44,364 nt of DNA, from positions 1 to 44,364 of the forward strand of contig RKRN01000092.1 of NCBI GenBank assembly GCA_007571365.1. The letters are read 5' to 3'. A model generated the notes under the pieces. The model saw only the letters and a program-made list of their open reading frames with translations, ran no database searches and was not told where the DNA came from. The translations under genes were made by a program, and so were the position numbers. Source of the stretch: Candidatus Latescibacterota bacterium (GTDB lineage Bacteria > Latescibacterota > UBA2968 > UBA8231). Below are positions 24,895-33,612 of this stretch, piece by piece. Each line of letters begins with the position of its first letter. The first letter of the stretch is position 1.

Positions 24895-25146
24895 ATGAAC
24901 CAACTCGCACCCGACAATCCTCTCGCCCAGGGGCTCGACCTAGCCTTTGTGGGCATGAGCATCGTCTTCACCGCCTTGGTGTTGGTCAGCGTTTTTATCG
25001 CCGTCTTGCCGCGCATTCTCGCCGCGATCCATCCCTATATTCCCCCGGCCCAACTCCACACGCAGAGTCAGAGCAAAGAAACCGACGCAACCGCCATCGC
25101 CGCGGCCATCGGCTTCGCCCTGCACAAACGCCGCCAAAACGACTAA
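24895..25146 (+). CDS. oadG: OadG-family gamma subunit of sodium-pump decarboxylase
   Basis: An 83-residue protein with one membrane span (~residues 17-45, LAFVGMSIVFTALVLVSVFI) and a polar C-terminal tail. This is the size and design of OadG, the small anchor that holds the carboxyltransferase to the beta subunit and helps bind Zn. It lies 6 bases upstream of oadB, giving the classic G-B-A-type order. Confidence 0.85.
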   Translation: MNQLAPDNPLAQGLDLAFVGMSIVFTALVLVSVFIAVLPRILAAIHPYIPPAQLHTQSQSKETDATAIAAAIGFALHKRRQND

Positions 25147-25152
25147 CCGGCC

Positions 25153-26280
25153 ATGGAAATTCTCCTCGAATTCCTCACGACCACGGCCGTGGCCAATATG
25201 TCGGGCGGCAATCTGCTGATGCTCGTTATTGGCGCGATCTTCATATCTCTGGCCATCCGCAAGGACTACGAGCCGCTGCTGCTGTTGCCGATTGGCTTTG
25301 GCTGCATCGTCGGCAATCTCCCGTCTATCTCCAGCATGGCCATCGGCGTGTACGATAAGGGCAGTGTACTCTACTACATCTATTTCGGTGTCAGCCAAGG
25401 CATTTTCCCGCCGCTGATCTTTCTCGGCATCGGCGCGATGACCGACTTCTCGACCATGCTCTCCAACCCGCGGTTGGTACTGCTAGGCGCAGCCGCGCAG
25501 ACGGGCATTTTCCTGACCTTGATCGGCGCACTCCATTTGGGTTTTACTCCGGCCGAGGCCGGAGCCATCGGCATCATTGGCGGAGCCGACGGGCCAACGG
25601 CGATATTTCTGTCGGCTAAGCTGGCCCCCCACCTGCTCGGAGCTATCGCCATCGCCGCGTATTCCTACATGGCTCTCGTGCCGGTTATTCAGCCGCCGGT
25701 GATGAAACTTTTGACCACGCGCAAGGAGCGGCTCATTCGCATGAAGCCCCCGCGCGAGGTCTCGCAGCGCGAAAAGATCATCTTTCCCATCGCCGCCTTC
25801 CTCATCTGTGCGCTCCTCGCCCCAGGTGCTATCGGGCTACTCGGCATGCTGTTTTTCGGCAATCTGCTCAAAGAAAGCGGCGTCACCGAGCGCTTGGCCC
25901 AGACCGCCCGTACCTCAATGGTCGATATCGTCACTATCCTCCTCGGGTTTTCGGTCGGCTGCTCAACCCAAGCTCAGACTTTTCTCACGCCGCAGTCGGT
26001 GCTCATCTTCAGCCTCGGTGCCCTGTCCTTTGCCATTGCCACGGCCAGCGGCGTGCTCTTTGCCAAGTTTTTGAACCTCTTCACCAAAGACAAAATCAAC
26101 CCCCTCGTCGGCGCGGCCGGGGTTTCGGCCGTGCCCGACTCGGCCCGTGTGGTGCAGATGATGGGCCAGCGCGAAGACCCCAATAATTACCTGCTGATGC
26201 ACGCGATGGCCCCCAATGTAGCCGGGGTCATCGGCTCAGCCGTGGGTGCCGGCGTCTTGTGGTCGGTGTTGGTGGGATAG
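25153..26280 (+). CDS. oadB: sodium ion-translocating decarboxylase beta subunit
   Basis: A 375-residue very hydrophobic protein with about nine membrane spans. Family blocks are clear: GFGCIVGNLPSISSMAIGVY, PPLIFLGIGAMTDFSTML, GIIGGADGPTAIFLSAKLAP (the conserved Asp-bearing Na+ site), VSAVPDSARVVQMMGQ and LLMHAMAPNVAGVIGSA. It decarboxylates carboxybiotin and couples this to Na+ export. Genes oadG and oadA flank it. The whole set may use oxaloacetate, malonate, methylmalonyl- or glutaconyl-CoA; oxaloacetate is the default assignment for this subunit. Confidence 0.92.
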   Translation: MEILLEFLTTTAVANMSGGNLLMLVIGAIFISLAIRKDYEPLLLLPIGFGCIVGNLPSISSMAIGVYDKGSVLYYIYFGVSQGIFPPLIFLGIGAMTDFSTMLSNPRLVLLGAAAQTGIFLTLIGALHLGFTPAEAGAIGIIGGADGPTAIFLSAKLAPHLLGAIAIAAYSYMALVPVIQPPVMKLLTTRKERLIRMKPPREVSQREKIIFPIAAFLICALLAPGAIGLLGMLFFGNLLKESGVTERLAQTARTSMVDIVTILLGFSVGCSTQAQTFLTPQSVLIFSLGALSFAIATASGVLFAKFLNLFTKDKINPLVGAAGVSAVPDSARVVQMMGQREDPNNYLLMHAMAPNVAGVIGSAVGAGVLWSVLVG

Positions 26281-26297
26281 ACAACGAGGATGCGACC

Positions 26298-28100
26298 GTG
26301 AGTAAGAAGAAAATTCGCTTCATGTGTACCGCCTTCCGCGATGGCTTCCAGTCGGTCTATGGGGCGCGTGTTTTCACGTCCGATTTTCTGCCGGCTGTCG
26401 CTGCGGCCAAGGAAGCTGGCATCGACTATTTCGAGGCCGGCGGCGGGGCCTGTTTCCAGTCGTTTTACTTCTACTGCGGTGAAGACGCCTTTGCCGCGAT
26501 GGACGCCTTTCGCGCCACAGTCGGCCCAGACGCCGACTTGCAGACCTTAGCGCGGGGCGTCAACGTGGTCGGCCTCGAATCGCAGCCGAGCGACATCATC
26601 AAGCTGCACGCCGAACTCTTCAAGAAGCACGGCATCACCACCATTCGCAATTTTGACGCGCTTAACGACGTCGACAACCTCATCTACTCGGGGCAGTGCA
26701 TTGTCGATGCCGGGCTCAAGCACCAAGTCTGTGTTACCCTGATGGAACTGCCGCCGGGCTGCGCTGGTGCCCACGACGCGGCCTTCTACACCAAGACCTT
26801 GCGCCAGATCCTAGACGCCGGCATCCCATATGACGCGGTCTGCTTTAAGGATGCCTCGGGCACGGCCGTGCCCGCCAAAGTCTATGAGACCATCGCCGAG
26901 GCGCGGCGCATGCTACCCGAAGACACCTTCATCCACTTCCACACGCACGAAACAGCCGGTATCGGCGTCAGCGCCAACATGGCCGCCCTCAACGCCGGGG
27001 CCGACGCCATCGACTTGTCTATGGCTCCCTGCTCCGGCGGCACCTGCCAGCCCGACATCATCGTCATGTGGCACGCGCTGCGCGGCTCCGACTACGATCT
27101 CGACGTCAACATCGACAAAATCCGCGACGCCGAGGAAGTCTTCAAGGAGCGCATGGCCGATTATTTTCTGCCACCCGAAGCCGTGGCTGTGGAGCCGATG
27201 ATTCCCTGGAGCCCCATGCCCGGCGGCGCACTGACGGCCAATACCCAGATGCTGCGCGACAACGGCATCATGGACAAGTACCCGGATATGATCAAGGCCA
27301 TGCGCGAAGTAGTAGAAAAGGGCGGGTTTGGCACCTCGGTGACGCCGGTCTCGCAATTTTACTTTCAGCAGGCTTTCAACAACGTCATGTTCGGCCCGTG
27401 GGAGCGGATCGCCGCGCCCTACGGCCAGATGGTCTTGGGCTACTTCGGCAAGACGCCGGTCGCGCCCGACCCTTCGGTCGTCGAGATAGCCGCCCAACAG
27501 CTCGGGCTAGCGCCAACGACCCAAAAACCGCTCGAGCGCAACGACGCCGACCCAAACAAGGGCGTCGAGCCGGCCCGCAAACAGCTGCGGGAAGCTGGCC
27601 TCGCCGAGACGGACGAAAACATTTTTATCGTCGCCACCTGCCAAGACAAGGGCCTCGCCTTCCTCAAGGGAGAAGGCGAAATCGGCGTACGCAAGGTGGA
27701 AAGAGCGCAAAAAGAAGCGGTCTCGACTGACGGCCCAGCGCACTATGCGATCACGGTGGATGGCCGCCGCTACGCCGTAGCCATTGACGGCGACACGGCC
27801 ACCGTGGACGGCCGCCGCTTCCAAGTCAGCTTGGAGCAATCGACCGATGTGACAGCTCCTTCCTCACCGGCTCCCAAAGCTGACAGCGGCACGCCAGTGC
27901 AAGCCCAGATGCCCGGGAAAGTAATCCGCCACCTCGTCCAAGTCGGCGATCGCGTAGAAGCGGGCGACGGGATCATAGTGCTTGAAGCTATGAAGATGGA
28001 AATGCCGGTAACGGCCCCGGTCAAAGGCACGGTCGCCGACATCTTGGTCCATGCCGGGGATCAGGTGGCCGACGGACAGGTACTAGCGCACATTAGCTGA
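26298..28100 (+). CDS. oadA: biotin-dependent carboxyltransferase (oxaloacetate decarboxylase alpha-like)
   Basis: A 600-residue alpha subunit. The HMGL-like carboxyltransferase barrel (residues ~5-270) has TAFRDGFQS at the metal site (canonical D-x-x-R-D--QS) and the HFHTHETAG metal motif; a PYC/OadA conserved domain follows to ~460; the C-terminal biotinyl domain has EAMKMEMPV with biotinyl-Lys near 566. I prefer the GTG at 26298 (GAGG 8 bases upstream) to an in-frame start at 26259 that overlaps oadB. Some positions differ from classic OadA (GTCQPD for GTSQP), so the substrate could be another beta-keto acid. It needs a biotin ligase, which lies at 29260-29964. Confidence 0.88.
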   Translation: MSKKKIRFMCTAFRDGFQSVYGARVFTSDFLPAVAAAKEAGIDYFEAGGGACFQSFYFYCGEDAFAAMDAFRATVGPDADLQTLARGVNVVGLESQPSDIIKLHAELFKKHGITTIRNFDALNDVDNLIYSGQCIVDAGLKHQVCVTLMELPPGCAGAHDAAFYTKTLRQILDAGIPYDAVCFKDASGTAVPAKVYETIAEARRMLPEDTFIHFHTHETAGIGVSANMAALNAGADAIDLSMAPCSGGTCQPDIIVMWHALRGSDYDLDVNIDKIRDAEEVFKERMADYFLPPEAVAVEPMIPWSPMPGGALTANTQMLRDNGIMDKYPDMIKAMREVVEKGGFGTSVTPVSQFYFQQAFNNVMFGPWERIAAPYGQMVLGYFGKTPVAPDPSVVEIAAQQLGLAPTTQKPLERNDADPNKGVEPARKQLREAGLAETDENIFIVATCQDKGLAFLKGEGEIGVRKVERAQKEAVSTDGPAHYAITVDGRRYAVAIDGDTATVDGRRFQVSLEQSTDVTAPSSPAPKADSGTPVQAQMPGKVIRHLVQVGDRVEAGDGIIVLEAMKMEMPVTAPVKGTVADILVHAGDQVADGQVLAHIS

Positions 28101-28121
28101 CGACTACTCCACAGCAGACCA

Positions 28122-28177
28122 AACCCGCTTCCCATGCCCTCACATCGCCGGTGCCAGTCCTAGGCACTAAGCGGGTT
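28122..28177. terminator. nested hairpin between convergent oadA and toxin-antitoxin genes
   Basis: AACCCGCTT (28122-28130) pairs perfectly with AAGCGGGTT (28169-28177), and inside it GTGCC (28151-28155) pairs with GGCAC (28163-28167). It lies exactly between the end of oadA and the end of the antitoxin gene, on opposite strands, so a bidirectional terminator is the simplest reading. No T-run is present, so a structured RNA or old recombination site remains possible. Confidence 0.45.
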
Positions 28178-28181
28178 CGAC

Positions 28182-28373
28182 TTAATCGGTCTCAGCCGGC
28201 GGCTCCATCTTCTGGTCAGCCGAACGACGGGAGGGCAACCTGATATACTGTCGGTCGCTGGCCTGCTCTTGCGCCTTGAGATCCTTGACGATCAAATCCA
28301 AGTCGTAGCTGAACCGTTCTGCATGTTTCTGTCTAATGCGTCGCACTTCGGCGACGAGGGGATCCTCTTTCAT
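28182..28373 (-). CDS. small antitoxin-like partner of PIN toxin
   Basis: A 63-residue charged protein starting MKEDPLVAEVRRIRQKHAER and continuing DLDLIVKDLKAQE. This pattern, P-V-EVRRIR...F.YDLD.I..DLK.QE, is the small protein I know to sit directly after PIN toxins of this kind, and it probably neutralises it. Its ATG overlaps the toxin stop as ATGA, so the two are translationally coupled with the toxin first. Intact. Confidence 0.7.
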   Translation of the reverse strand: MKEDPLVAEVRRIRQKHAERFSYDLDLIVKDLKAQEQASDRQYIRLPSRRSADQKMEPPAETD

Positions 28374-28867
28374 GGCTCATCCTCCAAAAGTTCCTCCGGT
28401 GTACAGATGATCGCCGGCTCATATCCTTTATCTCGACAGAATGCCTCGATTCGCGCTCTCGCGCCTGCGCCGACTAAGTGGCGATAGTTCCACGTCATCA
28501 GATACGTACAGCGATTGACAACTGCGACCGCAACGTGCAAGGCATCCTCAAGAGAAGTCTTAGGAATTGCTGCATTCTCTACCAAAGCACGCGCCAAGGC
28601 TGTCGCGTCTGGGGTGATTTCAAGTAACTCCACACTTTGCAGTATGTCCAGTCTGCGCTGAGCTACCTGCACATCACCTCCACCTGCCTCTTGGAGCACG
28701 AGTTGCGAAGCAACAACTCGGAAGTCCTGTCTTCTATACTCCCACCATTCTTGGGTCGATTGCTGATGGCCCGCTACGACTACATCGCGGCTTGGCTTGG
28801 CCGCGAGATAACTCACCACCGTCGTCTCCAAGTAAACGACGGATAGACTAGACAACTTGCTATTCAC
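28370..28867 (-). CDS. PIN-domain toxin (VapC family), intact
   Basis: A ~165-residue PIN protein: VVYLETTVVSYLAAKPSRD (the first acidic site is E in YLETT), then VVAGHQQSTQEWWEYRR, VASQLVLQEAGGGD, SLEDALHVAVAVV and YLMTWNYRHLVGA. PIN toxins cleave RNA. The frame is open far upstream to 28972, but upstream residues have no family resemblance. I prefer the GTG at 28867 because GGAG lies 6-7 bases before it; TTG at 28855 is the other option. The gene starts 12 bases after the stop of a truncated aspartyl-protease gene. Confidence 0.75.
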   Translation of the reverse strand: MNSKLSSLSVVYLETTVVSYLAAKPSRDVVVAGHQQSTQEWWEYRRQDFRVVASQLVLQEAGGGDVQVAQRRLDILQSVELLEITPDATALARALVENAAIPKTSLEDALHVAVAVVNRCTYLMTWNYRHLVGAGARARIEAFCRDKGYEPAIICTPEELLEDEP

Positions 28868-28878
28868 GATGCGCTCCG

Positions 28879-29028
28879 CTAGTCTTTTGGCATGAGGCTG
28901 ATAGTTTCGAGATGCTGCCTTGGGACGCGGCAATCCGTCGCGCCCGTATCGGCCAGAAACAGCCCGTCCCAACTACGGTGCGGCGCAGCCAGATTGCGAA
29001 TGGTTACGGTGATATGCGTGGCTCTCAT
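28879..29028 (-). pseudogene. N-terminal fragment of retropepsin-like aspartyl protease
   Basis: Starting at the ATG at 29028 (AAGGAA ribosome site 6 bases upstream), 49 residues begin MRATHITVTIRNLAAP and carry FLADTGATDCRVPRQHLE, the DTGA active-site loop of bacterial retropepsin-like proteases, then stop at a TAG at 28879-28881 after LMPKD. Relatives are 110-130 residues long and continue past a conserved PKG-x-Y-x-L stretch. The second half is missing; the sequence after the stop belongs to the toxin gene. Truncation by insertion of the toxin-antitoxin pair is a natural reading. Confidence 0.7.
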
Positions 29029-29067
29029 GTCCGTTCCTTTTTTGCGATCTCGCAGGCTTTCTCCCCG

Positions 29068-29256
29068 CTACTCGTTAGAACTTCCAAGACGAACGCCTAG
29101 CACGTCAACTGTTCCTTCTTGGTTGGCATGGGTTGCTGCCTGTATAACGATCCAACAATCCCCCTGCTCCTGCGACTCCTCGTCCGGCACCTGTACCACT
29201 GGCAGCCCAAGCTCCGCGACAACAACCAACCCATCCGGACAGGCGTTGGTACGCAT
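29068..29256 (-). CDS. hypothetical 62-residue protein
   Basis: An ATG 3 bases after the biotin ligase stop opens a 62-codon frame (MRTNACPDGLVVVAELGLPV and onwards) that ends 39 bases before the aspartyl-protease fragment. It has no recognisable domain or signal sequence and no clear ribosome site beyond the coupling to birA. It may be a chance frame. Confidence 0.25.
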   Translation of the reverse strand: MRTNACPDGLVVVAELGLPVVQVPDEESQEQGDCWIVIQAATHANQEGTVDVLGVRLGSSNE

Positions 29257-29259
29257 AAT

Positions 29260-29964
29260 CTAAGCCACCTCCCCGGTCCACACCTCACACCGCGTCCCGT
29301 CGTCTTCGCGCAGCAGCATTTGCCCGGCCGAGCCAAAGCCCAGCACCACGCCCGTGCGCCCGCCGACGGCGATGTACTGGCCCAGGTTGACGCAGCGAGC
29401 TTCCCACGCCGCACTCAGTGCCGCAAAGCCGCCTTTTTCCCAACGCCCGATCCACGCCTGCAAATGCACCAGCAACTCGTCCAATGCCCGCTCGACATCG
29501 CGCTCGGTGCCCGTCTCAATCCGCAAAGAGGTAGCGGGCTGGCCGATGGAAGCCGCCTCGTCGGCATCCATGTTGACGTTGAGGCCGATTCCAAGGACAA
29601 CCCCCCCACAACGCTCGGCCAAAATGCCGCAGATCTTGCGGCCGCCCACGAGCACATCGTTGGGCCACTTGGTCTGCGCCGCCAAGCCATTTTCCTCTAA
29701 ATAGGCCACCACGCCCAAGGCGGCGGACTGTGGCAGCGATAGGAACTGCAACGGCGACGCCTCGCTCCGCAACAGCGCGGAAAAGGTCAGGTTGCGGCCG
29801 GGCCGGGTGAACCACCGCCGCTCGTAGCGGCCCCGACCAGCGGTCTGAGAACGAGCGGCGAGCACGAAGCCATCGGGCAGGTTCCGGCCCGCACGCAGCC
29901 ACTCAACCAAGGTCGTATTGGTCGAGAGCAATTCGTCGTGCCACTGGGGTTTTTGGAGTTGCAT
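29260..29964 (-). CDS. birA: biotin--[acetyl-CoA-carboxylase] ligase
   Basis: A 234-residue biotin protein ligase without the N-terminal DNA-binding part: TAGRGRYERRWFTRPGRNLT (biotinyl-AMP loop), TKWPNDVLVGGRKICGILAE and GIGLNVNMD are diagnostic. It attaches biotin to the lysine of carrier domains, such as that of OadA encoded 1.2 kb away. The ATG at 29964 fits the family start; a longer open frame upstream (to 30243) runs through the divergent intergenic region and lacks similarity. No ribosome site is seen, so it may be translated from a leaderless message. Confidence 0.88.
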   Translation of the reverse strand: MQLQKPQWHDELLSTNTTLVEWLRAGRNLPDGFVLAARSQTAGRGRYERRWFTRPGRNLTFSALLRSEASPLQFLSLPQSAALGVVAYLEENGLAAQTKWPNDVLVGGRKICGILAERCGGVVLGIGLNVNMDADEAASIGQPATSLRIETGTERDVERALDELLVHLQAWIGRWEKGGFAALSAAWEARCVNLGQYIAVGGRTGVVLGFGSAGQMLLREDDGTRCEVWTGEVA

Positions 29965-30103
29965 CGTTTTAATGTTAATATATGGACGAAGGCCAAACGC
30001 CGGGAAAGCTCGCCTTTGACCATGAGATGTTCCTCTTGGTACTCTCGTATAAGTCCCCTTCGAGCCGATCTCATGATGGCTCTTAGCTATCGGAGACAAT
30101 TTT

Positions 30104-31483
30104 ATGTCTGTTTCTAGACGCCAATTCCTCAAAAGTGCGGCAGCCGTTTCCATCGGCTTTGCCGGCCTCCACCGCCACCTCGCTTGGGGCGCTCCAGCAC
30201 TGAAAAATAGCTTTGGGCCGCTCGTGCCCGATCCCGGAGGCATCCTCGACCTGCCCGAGGGATTTAGCTATCGGGTTCTCGCACGTGCCGGCGAACTCAT
30301 GGACGACAGCCTGCGGTTGCCGGGCGCAGCCGATGGGATGGCTGCCTTCCCCGGGCCAGAGGGCCGCGTCGTTTTGGTGTGCAACCACGAGCTAAGCCCC
30401 GGGTCGAAGGAAGTCGGTGCCTTTGGCGACGACAACGAAAACTTGGGCAAACTGCCCAAAGAAGATCTGTACGATTGGGGCCAAGGCCAGATGCCGTCCT
30501 TGGGCGGCACCACGAACATCGTGTACAACGCGCAAACCGGCGCAGTGGAGCGGAAATTTCTCAGCTTGGCTGGCACAGTGCGCAACTGCGCTGGCGGGCC
30601 GACCCCTTGGCATAGCTGGATTAGCTGCGAAGAGACAACCCAACGGGTCGAAGGGCCGATCGAAAAAGACCACGGCTACAACTTCGAGGTCCCCGCTACC
30701 GCAGAAATCCGCCGCGCCGCGCCAGTGCCGCTCAAGGCCATGGGGCGCTTCAGTCACGAGGCCATCGCCGTAGATCCCCGCTCGGGAATCGTCTATCAGA
30801 CCGAAGATACCGGCGACAGCTTGATCTACCGCTACATCCCCGACGCACCGGGCAAACTAATAGCTGGGCGGCTGCAAGCCTTAGCCGTAATCGACCATCC
30901 CGGCTTGGACACCCGCAACTGGGACGAAGTGCTGGTGCCCCCTGGCGAGCCGCTCGCCGTGCGCTGGGTCGATATAGAAGACGTCGAGTCGCCGAACAAC
31001 GACTTGCGCATTCAAGGGTTTGAAGGCAAGGGCTGCGCCCGTTTTGCCCGCGGCGAGGGCATGTGGTACGGCCGCGAAGCGATTTACTTTGCATGCACCA
31101 GTGGCGGTCGCAAAAAGAAGGGGCAGATCTTCCGCTATCAGCCTAGCCCGCACGAGGGCACGGCCGATGAGAGCAAGGCACCGGGGACGCTCGAACTGTT
31201 CGTCGAGCCGAACGACGGCGACCTAGTTGACAATGCCGATAACCTCACGGTCTCGCCTTTTGGCGACTTGATCGTCTGCGAGGACGGTAGCGGGGAAAAC
31301 AACCTCGTCGGCGTAACGCCCGCCGGGCAGATCTACCGCTTCGGGCACAACCGCATGAACAATTCCGAATTCGCTGGCGCAACCTTCTCGCCCGACGGCC
31401 AAGTGCTCTTCGTCAATATCCAGCATCCCGGCACCACGTTGGCCATCTACGGCCCTTGGGATCAGCGGCGATCTGACGGTTAG
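30104..31483 (+). CDS. PhoX-family (DUF839) phosphatase, Tat-exported
   Basis: A 459-residue protein starting MSVSRRQFLKSAAAVSIGFA, a twin-arginine signal, so it is exported folded. The body carries PhoX/DUF839 beta-propeller features: PLVPDPGGILDLPEGFSYRV, VCNHELSPGS, GTVRNCAGGPTPWHSWISCE, FSHEAIAVDPRSGIVYQTED, and DNADNLTVSPFGDLIVCEDG. PhoX enzymes are Ca/Fe-dependent phosphomonoesterases. The active-site Cys and acidic residues appear intact. Transcribed away from birA; it ends at a clear terminator at 31532. Confidence 0.85.
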   Translation: MSVSRRQFLKSAAAVSIGFAGLHRHLAWGAPALKNSFGPLVPDPGGILDLPEGFSYRVLARAGELMDDSLRLPGAADGMAAFPGPEGRVVLVCNHELSPGSKEVGAFGDDNENLGKLPKEDLYDWGQGQMPSLGGTTNIVYNAQTGAVERKFLSLAGTVRNCAGGPTPWHSWISCEETTQRVEGPIEKDHGYNFEVPATAEIRRAAPVPLKAMGRFSHEAIAVDPRSGIVYQTEDTGDSLIYRYIPDAPGKLIAGRLQALAVIDHPGLDTRNWDEVLVPPGEPLAVRWVDIEDVESPNNDLRIQGFEGKGCARFARGEGMWYGREAIYFACTSGGRKKKGQIFRYQPSPHEGTADESKAPGTLELFVEPNDGDLVDNADNLTVSPFGDLIVCEDGSGENNLVGVTPAGQIYRFGHNRMNNSEFAGATFSPDGQVLFVNIQHPGTTLAIYGPWDQRRSDG

Positions 31484-31531
31484 CTCTTCAAGCCCGTAAG
31501 AATTCTTCGTCCCGAGTCCGGTAAGCGATAC

Positions 31532-31563
31532 AGTGCTGTGTAGTATTCTGCACAGCACTTTTT
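31532..31563 (+). terminator. rho-independent terminator after the PhoX-family gene
   Basis: A perfect 9-base stem AGTGCTGTG (31532-31540) / CACAGCACT (31551-31559) with a 10-base loop is followed at once by a run of five T. This is the best terminator in the window. Confidence 0.9.
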
Positions 31564-31677
31564 GCGTACGCGCTTGTTTTCTCTGGCGATTGGGCTGGTA
31601 CGCCAATTGCAGGAGTCTTAGACCGACTTATATTTTTTGCTCCGCGAAATGCTGTCACGCCGATCCAAACCTCTCAA

Positions 31678-33612
31678 ATGACCGATTATAAAAACGTCCT
31701 CTTTCTCAGCGACGCCGCCTCTCTCAAGCCGCCCCCAGCCGTCCTCAACAGCGCACTGGCCCGACTCGGTTTTGAGCGTTTTATGCCCGGCCAACGCGAA
31801 GCCATCGAAGCCCTGCTCGCCAATGGTCGCCTGCTTTTGGTCGCCCCTACCGGCGGCGGCAAGAGCTTGACCTACCAACTACCCGCAGCCCTCCTGCCGG
31901 GCACGGCCTTAGTGGTTTCGCCGCTCATCGCCCTGATGAACGATCAAGTCCAAGCACTACAGCGGCGCGGGCTCGCCGCCACGTACCTGTCCTCCACGCT
32001 CGACAGCGACGAGTTGCGCCGCCGCATGCACGGGGTGGCCCAAGGCCAGTACAAGCTGGTCTATGCCGCGCCCGAGCGGCTGACCTTCTCTGGCTTTCGC
32101 GCCCTCCTGAGCCAGATCAAATGCTCGCTCATTGCCGTGGACGAAGCCCACTGCATCAGCGAGTGGGGCCACGACTTCCGGCCTGAGTACTTGCAAATTG
32201 GCGAACTGGTCCGCGAGTTGCCCGATTGTCGGGTCCTCGCCTGTACCGCCACAGCCACGCCAGTGGTGCGCGACGAAATCCTCGAACGCCTCGGGCTGCC
32301 GAGCGACACTCCACAGCTAGTCCGCGGCTTTGCCCGGCCCAACCTCTCGCTGCGAGTCGCCGAAATCAACAGTGCCGCTGAGCGACGACGGCAAATCGAC
32401 GCCCTGCTAGCCGAAGCCCTTGGTGCGCCCAACCAAAGGCCCAGTACCGCCATCGTCTATGCCCCTACCCGCAAGAGCACCGAGGAAGAAGCCGCCCGCC
32501 TCCAAGAGGCTGGCTGGCGAGTGGCCGCTTATCACGCGGGTATGGCCGGGGCGGATCGCGACGCCGTTCAGCGCACCTTTATGCAAGACCAAATCCAAAT
32601 CGTGGTGGCGACCAATGCCTTTGGCATGGGCATCGACCGCGCCGACGTGAGTGCCATCGCCCATCTGGCACCGCCCAGTTCGATTGAAGCGTACTACCAA
32701 GAAGTAGGCCGGGCCGGGCGCGGCGGCCAAGACGCCTACTGCCTGCTGCTGGTCTCGCCCGGCGACATGGCACTGCGACGGCACCTAATCGAAAGCGATG
32801 CCAACGGCCGCGCCCCCGACCAAGCGGTGGTCCAGCACAAGTGGAATCTCTTTCTGGAACTGATGCGCTGGAGTGAGGGCGGCTCCTGTCGCCACGACGC
32901 GATCCTGCGCTACTTCGGCGACGAGGAGGAAACGCTCTCGGGCTGCGGTCGCTGTGATGTCTGTCGCAGCCTCGCCCATGCTGAGACGAGCGACGCCCCA
33001 GAAGTTGCCACCACGGTGCGCAAAGCCCTGTGCGCGGTCGCCCGTCTGCACGGACGCTACGGCATCCAAATGGCGGCCAAGCTCCTGCGCGGCACCAAAG
33101 ACGCCCGCCTTGCTCGCGATGGTCTAGATCGGACTCCCACCTTTGGCATCCTCAAAGACCATTCTGAGCGGTGGCTTTTGCAGCTTTTGCGCCGGCTGGT
33201 CACGGCCGGTTGGGTCGATTTCTTTGGTGGCGAGCGGCCGGTCGTGGTTCTTACAGAAGAAGGACGCCAAGTCATTCACGCCGAGCGGCCGGTGCGCCTG
33301 CTGCTGCCGCCGAAGTCGGCTTCGCTCCCGGCCGTCCGCACCGCACACGTCCGTCCTCGCATCCTCGACTCTGGCGTGGAATTCGACGAAAACGCTCAAG
33401 CCCTCTTTGATGCGCTGCGCCACTACCGCATGACGATGGCCCGCGCCGAAAACGTTCCGCCCTACGTCATCGCCAGCGACCGCACACTCCGCGATATTGT
33501 CCTGCTGCGGCCTGCCAACCTCGAAGAGCTCAAGCTGGCGCACGGCATTGGCCCGGCCAAGGCCGAAAAATACGGCGATGGCCTGCTGGCTGTCGTTCAA
33601 CAGGCCGCCTAA
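31678..33612 (+). CDS. recQ: RecQ family ATP-dependent DNA helicase
   Basis: A 644-residue 3'-5' DNA helicase. FMPGQREAIEALLANGR and APTGGGKSLTYQLPA (Walker A, ~55), VDEAHCISEWGHDFRPEYLQ (DEAH and motif IIa, ~154), FGMGIDRADVSAIAHLAPPS, EVGRAGRGGQDAYC (motif VI), a C-x-n-C-x2-C zinc cluster (CRHDAIL...CGRCDVC, ~403-430), an RQC winged helix and a C-terminal HRDC domain (NLEELKLAHGIGPAKAEKYG) are all present. It resolves recombination and fork structures. The start at 31678 has no clear ribosome site. Confidence 0.93.
   Translation: MTDYKNVLFLSDAASLKPPPAVLNSALARLGFERFMPGQREAIEALLANGRLLLVAPTGGGKSLTYQLPAALLPGTALVVSPLIALMNDQVQALQRRGLAATYLSSTLDSDELRRRMHGVAQGQYKLVYAAPERLTFSGFRALLSQIKCSLIAVDEAHCISEWGHDFRPEYLQIGELVRELPDCRVLACTATATPVVRDEILERLGLPSDTPQLVRGFARPNLSLRVAEINSAAERRRQIDALLAEALGAPNQRPSTAIVYAPTRKSTEEEAARLQEAGWRVAAYHAGMAGADRDAVQRTFMQDQIQIVVATNAFGMGIDRADVSAIAHLAPPSSIEAYYQEVGRAGRGGQDAYCLLLVSPGDMALRRHLIESDANGRAPDQAVVQHKWNLFLELMRWSEGGSCRHDAILRYFGDEEETLSGCGRCDVCRSLAHAETSDAPEVATTVRKALCAVARLHGRYGIQMAAKLLRGTKDARLARDGLDRTPTFGILKDHSERWLLQLLRRLVTAGWVDFFGGERPVVVLTEEGRQVIHAERPVRLLLPPKSASLPAVRTAHVRPRILDSGVEFDENAQALFDALRHYRMTMARAENVPPYVIASDRTLRDIVLLRPANLEELKLAHGIGPAKAEKYGDGLLAVVQQAA

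Noticed and set aside
28160-28190. GGGTTCGA-type motif resembling a tRNA T-arm
   Set aside because: The flanking bases do not form a T-stem or an acceptor stem; the motif is the end of the hairpin at 28122-28177.
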